From contig JBLHVI010000013.1 of assembly GCA_047630175.1 (NCBI GenBank), positions 1 through 64,000 on the forward strand: a stretch of 64,000 nucleotides of DNA, in the 5' to 3' direction. Positions 61,209-64,000 of this stretch are shown piece after piece. A program made the translations under genes and the position numbers. The stretch is from UBA4582 sp047630175 (GTDB lineage Bacteria; Pseudomonadota; Gammaproteobacteria; Pseudomonadales; Azotimanducaceae). Within the stretch, counting starts at the first letter, position 1; the number at the start of each line of letters is the position of its first letter. The notes under the pieces are model-generated. The model saw only the letters and a program-made list of their open reading frames with translations. It was not told the origin of the DNA and ran no database searches.

Positions 61209-62128
61209 CGCAACCGGCAGAAGAACCCGTTGTCGCGCTTAGTTGGAAAGAGCGCGTTGCCGCAATTTTGTTCGAGTACCTATTACGTGGTGCTGCCAGA
61301 CTACCCCTTGGTGTTAGCCAGACATTGGGACGTAGTTTGGGTGATCTAATGTACTGGCTGGATTCGCGCGCGGCGAAAGTGACTGCTATCAATCTTGATG
61401 CTTGCCAGATTTTTCCGCCTGGTATTGCCAAAGACCAAATGACCAGACAGAGTCTGCGTCATACTGGCCAGACTATCATGGAGACGCCTGCGGTCTGGCT
61501 AGGTGATCGGCAACGTATACGTGGATGGATCACTGCGGTCGAGAATGAATATCTAATTGATGCAGCCCGCGAGCCAGGGCAGGGCATGATAATTTTGTTA
61601 CCACATTTTGGCAACTGGGAATTGCTTAACGCTTACTATGCCAGCCGTGGTTCCTTGACGGCTCTATACCATCCACCCAGCCAGGCATTTTTGCAACCTA
61701 TCATGGCCAAAGTGCGTGAGAATAACGGTCACGAACTCGTCCCAACTAACAAAAGAGGTATTGCGCGCTTATACCGCAGTTTGGCGGCAGGTAACGTTAT
61801 TGTAATATTGCCGGATCAAGTACCTGCCAGTGGAGAATTTGTAGAGTTTTTTGGCAGGCCAGCATTTACTGATCGGTTGATTTCGCGACTCGTGCAGAAA
61901 ACCGGATCCAAGGTGGTTTCTAGTATTTTTATTCGTGGTGTCGACCATGCTGGATTTACTGCAAGATTTTCAGCCGCTGACCCAGATGTATATGCCAGCG
62001 ATTTGGCCGTGTCGATGCGCGGCGTAAATAAAACAGTTGAACATTGCGTGGCCGCAGATTTTGCCCAATATCAATGGGAGTATAAACGCTTCCGAGTCTG
62101 TCCTCCTGACACTAAACCGTTGTATTAA
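61205..62128 (+). CDS. LpxL/HtrB-family lipid A acyltransferase
   Basis: Membrane-bound acyltransferase of the LpxL/LpxM/PA0011 group that adds a secondary acyl chain to lipid A or a related glycolipid. The catalytic HX4E motif HFGNWE is near residue 137, with VPASGEFVEFFGRPAFTD near 210. GTG 61205 overlaps the tag stop by four bases (GTGA) and gives 307 residues, the family length; earlier TTG 61172 and GTG 61190 are alternatives. The acyl chain and position are unknown. Confidence 0.87.
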   Translation: MTQPAEEPVVALSWKERVAAILFEYLLRGAARLPLGVSQTLGRSLGDLMYWLDSRAAKVTAINLDACQIFPPGIAKDQMTRQSLRHTGQTIMETPAVWLGDRQRIRGWITAVENEYLIDAAREPGQGMIILLPHFGNWELLNAYYASRGSLTALYHPPSQAFLQPIMAKVRENNGHELVPTNKRGIARLYRSLAAGNVIVILPDQVPASGEFVEFFGRPAFTDRLISRLVQKTGSKVVSSIFIRGVDHAGFTARFSAADPDVYASDLAVSMRGVNKTVEHCVAADFAQYQWEYKRFRVCPPDTKPLY

Positions 62129-62179
62129 GCTAGATTATTGAGTACGGGCTACCAGTTATTGTCAGCACTTTGGCTACGA

Positions 62180-63628
62180 CTATTTGCGCCAAAACATGGG
62201 TGTGAACAATACCAGCAAGGTGAAGATCTCCAATCGCCCAAGCATCATTGAAAAGCACAGTAATAGTTTTGCTGGGTCACTGATATCAGCATAGTGGTAT
62301 GCAATACTGCCAAGTCCTGGTCCCAGATTATTCATGGTGGCCCCTACCGCAGAAAAGGCACTGGCGAAGTTCAATCCGCAGGCCATCATCGCCAGTAACA
62401 TAAAAAGAAAAATCACCACATAGATTGAGAAAAACCCCCAGACAGCCTCTATGATGCCACTGGATACTGGTCGCTTGTTGAGTTTGATAGGAAAAATAGC
62501 GTTAGGATGAATCAGCCTATGTATCTCTCGAATTCCTTGTTTGCAGATCAACATGACGCGCATGACTTTCATGCCACCGCCTGTCGAACCCGCGCAAGCA
62601 CCGGTAAATGCTCCTAAAAATACTAAAAATGGCAACATGTTAGGCCAAACACTGAAGTCGGTTGTGGCAAACCCTGTCGTTGTAAACATTGAAACGACAG
62701 CAAAAGCGGCATATCTAAATGCCTGTGAAGCTTCGTAGGTGCCGGTAAAATATAGTACGGTGGTCACAACCAGCGTTCCTGCCACGAGAATTGACAGGTA
62801 GAATCTGACCTCCTCATCGCGTAAGTAATGCCAGATACTGCGTTCCTTCCAAGCGAAAAAATGTAGCCCGAAGTTGATACCAGCTATCAACATAAAGAAA
62901 ATGGCAATCATTTCAATCACCAGAGAATCGAAATAGCCAATACTGGCGTCGTGTGTCGAGAAACCACCAATAGCGATAGTTGAAAAGCTGTGGCAAATCG
63001 CATCGAAAGCTGTCATTCCAGCTAACCAGTAAGAGATGGCGCACAGTGATGTCAGACCGATGTATATCGACCACAGAGCCAACGCAGTATGCTTAATCCT
63101 TGGCGTGAGCTTACTGTCTTTGAGTGGTCCCGGTGTTTCTGCGCGGTATAATTGCATTCCACCGATGCCTAGCATCGGTAGTATGGCAACAGCTAAAACG
63201 ATAATGCCCATACCACCGAGCCACTGCAGCTGCTGTCGGTAAAACAATATTGACTCAGGCAAATCATCAATACCTGTGATTACAGTGGCGCCTGTTGTTG
63301 TAAGGCCCGAAAAAGACTCGAATAAAGCATCGGGCCAACTCAAAGTGATACCACCCTGTTGCACCAGCGGAATAGCGCCAAAACAACCTAATGCAGTATA
63401 AAATAGAAAAGTAATAAGGAAGCCATCTTTGGTGCGCATTTCTTGTTTATAGTTGCGAAATAGGCCAAACAATATTGCACCAGCAGCTAACGTCAGTACA
63501 AAGGTGTCAGCAAAAATAATGGCAACGCCATCATTAAATATCCAGGAAACGATGATCGGTGGGATCATCGTCAGACTGAACATCATCAACAGGCTGCCAA
63601 GTATTCTGAAGGCAATTTGAATATGCAT
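62180..63628 (-). CDS. trkH: Trk system potassium transporter TrkH
   Basis: Membrane subunit of the Trk K+ uptake system. 482 residues with repeated membrane-pore-membrane units; pore loops carry the glycines (TTTGATVITG, FSTIAIGGFSTH, TTTGFATTDF, and TMNNLGPGLG). Nine bases separate it from trkA, so the pair is cotranscribed. Confidence 0.95.
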   Translation of the reverse strand: MHIQIAFRILGSLLMMFSLTMIPPIIVSWIFNDGVAIIFADTFVLTLAAGAILFGLFRNYKQEMRTKDGFLITFLFYTALGCFGAIPLVQQGGITLSWPDALFESFSGLTTTGATVITGIDDLPESILFYRQQLQWLGGMGIIVLAVAILPMLGIGGMQLYRAETPGPLKDSKLTPRIKHTALALWSIYIGLTSLCAISYWLAGMTAFDAICHSFSTIAIGGFSTHDASIGYFDSLVIEMIAIFFMLIAGINFGLHFFAWKERSIWHYLRDEEVRFYLSILVAGTLVVTTVLYFTGTYEASQAFRYAAFAVVSMFTTTGFATTDFSVWPNMLPFLVFLGAFTGACAGSTGGGMKVMRVMLICKQGIREIHRLIHPNAIFPIKLNKRPVSSGIIEAVWGFFSIYVVIFLFMLLAMMACGLNFASAFSAVGATMNNLGPGLGSIAYHYADISDPAKLLLCFSMMLGRLEIFTLLVLFTPMFWRK

Positions 63629-63637
63629 GAGTTACCG

Positions 63638-64000
63638 TCAGAAAAAAGTGAAGGGTGCTTGGAACAATTTTTCGACTTCGGCGATTCGACTTTTATCAAC
63701 TAAAAATAAAATCAGATGATCGTCTGGCTCAACAACGACATCGTCGTGGGCGATGATTACATCATCGCGTCGAACAATCGCGCCAATGGTGGTGCCAGTT
63801 GGCAGCTCGATTTCTTCCAACCGTCGTCCAACCACTTTCGAGCTACGACGATCGCCGTGAGCAATCGCCTCAATGGCTTCAGCTGCGCCACGGCGCAGTG
63901 AATGAACCCTAACAACATCACCACGTCGAATATGTGTGAGTATGCTTCCCAATGTTGCTTGCTGGGGTGAAACGGCAATGTCGATGTTGCTGCCTTCGAT
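63638..64000 (-). CDS. trkA: Trk system regulator TrkA, C-terminal part (cut by the window edge)
   Basis: Cytoplasmic NAD-binding regulator of TrkH. The visible 120 residues match the end of TrkA: IDIAVSPQQATLGSILTHIR, RRGAAEAIEAIAHGD and an RCK_C domain (LPTGTTIGAIVRRDDVIIAH). The frame stays open to base 64000, so the N-terminal part lies outside. In Pseudomonas rsmB and fmt lie upstream. Confidence 0.97.
   Translation of the reverse strand: MEGSNIDIAVSPQQATLGSILTHIRRGDVVRVHSLRRGAAEAIEAIAHGDRRSSKVVGRRLEEIELPTGTTIGAIVRRDDVIIAHDDVVVEPDDHLILFLVDKSRIAEVEKLFQAPFTFF

Noticed and set aside
1..64000. tRNA, rRNA, CRISPR arrays, insertion sequences, prophage or toxin-antitoxin genes
   Set aside because: Looked for characteristic sequences such as the TTC loop and regularly spaced repeats and found none. 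Reading by eye can miss unusual cases.

Overview
The window is a chromosomal replication-origin region of a gammaproteobacterium, about 50% G+C by eye. Gene order is close to that of Pseudomonas and related marine lineages: mutM/rpmG-rpmB-radC-coaBC-dut-algC-argB, slmA, pyrE-rph, yicC-gmk-rpoZ-spoT-ridA-recG, rubredoxin/ubiA, glmU-glmS-uvrD, the atp operon, parAB-rsmG-mnmG-mnmE-yidC-yidD-rnpA-rpmH, oriC, dnaA-dnaN-recF-gyrB, gmhB-glyS-glyQ, tag, a lipid A type acyltransferase and trkH-trkA. In Pseudomonas the same order is spread over a much longer stretch, so this genome looks compact. Genus and species cannot be read from the sequence.

Region by region. 1-3.3 kb: a 12-bp tandem repeat at the edge, mutM and a solitary hyuA-type ATPase/hydrolase gene. 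3.5-13.1 kb: ribosomal proteins L33 and L28, RadC, CoaBC, dUTPase, a membrane-anchored long AlgC, ArgB, SlmA, a DUF4124 protein, PyrE and RNase PH. 13.3-20.2 kb: the YicC-Gmk-RpoZ-SpoT-RidA-RecG group (nucleotide and ppGpp metabolism, repair). 20.2-27.4 kb: the accessory part, with a dicarboxylate/amino-acid symporter, rubredoxin, UbiA, and a TRAP transporter whose permeases and binding protein lie on opposite strands around a two-domain lipoprotein. 27.4-40.2 kb: UvrD, GlmS, GlmU and the nine-gene ATP synthase operon, all on the minus strand. 40.5-49.0 kb: the classical parAB to rpmH block, also on the minus strand. 49.07-49.34 kb: oriC, an A+T-rich stretch followed by seven DnaA-box-like 9-mers. 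49.5-56.7 kb: dnaA, two dnaN genes in tandem, recF and gyrB. 56.8-64 kb: gmhB, glycyl-tRNA synthetase, Tag, acyltransferase and Trk potassium uptake.

Most of the window is conserved housekeeping. The clearest unusual point is the tandem pair of sliding-clamp genes. The downstream copy is canonical. The upstream copy has changed residues at the protein-binding pocket (DGHRL to NGQRL, and the C-terminal MPMKL to SPMML). A 14-bp perfect palindrome lies just before the second clamp gene and resembles a SlmA-binding site; slmA itself is in the window. Two ParB-type parS sites lie in recF, matching the parAB genes nearby. Other points to check are the lipoprotein with a LecA-like N-terminal half and a DUF3047-like C-terminal half, the long AlgC, the 184-bp gap inside the atp operon, and the solitary hyuA. 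I found no tRNA, rRNA, CRISPR array, insertion sequence or prophage.
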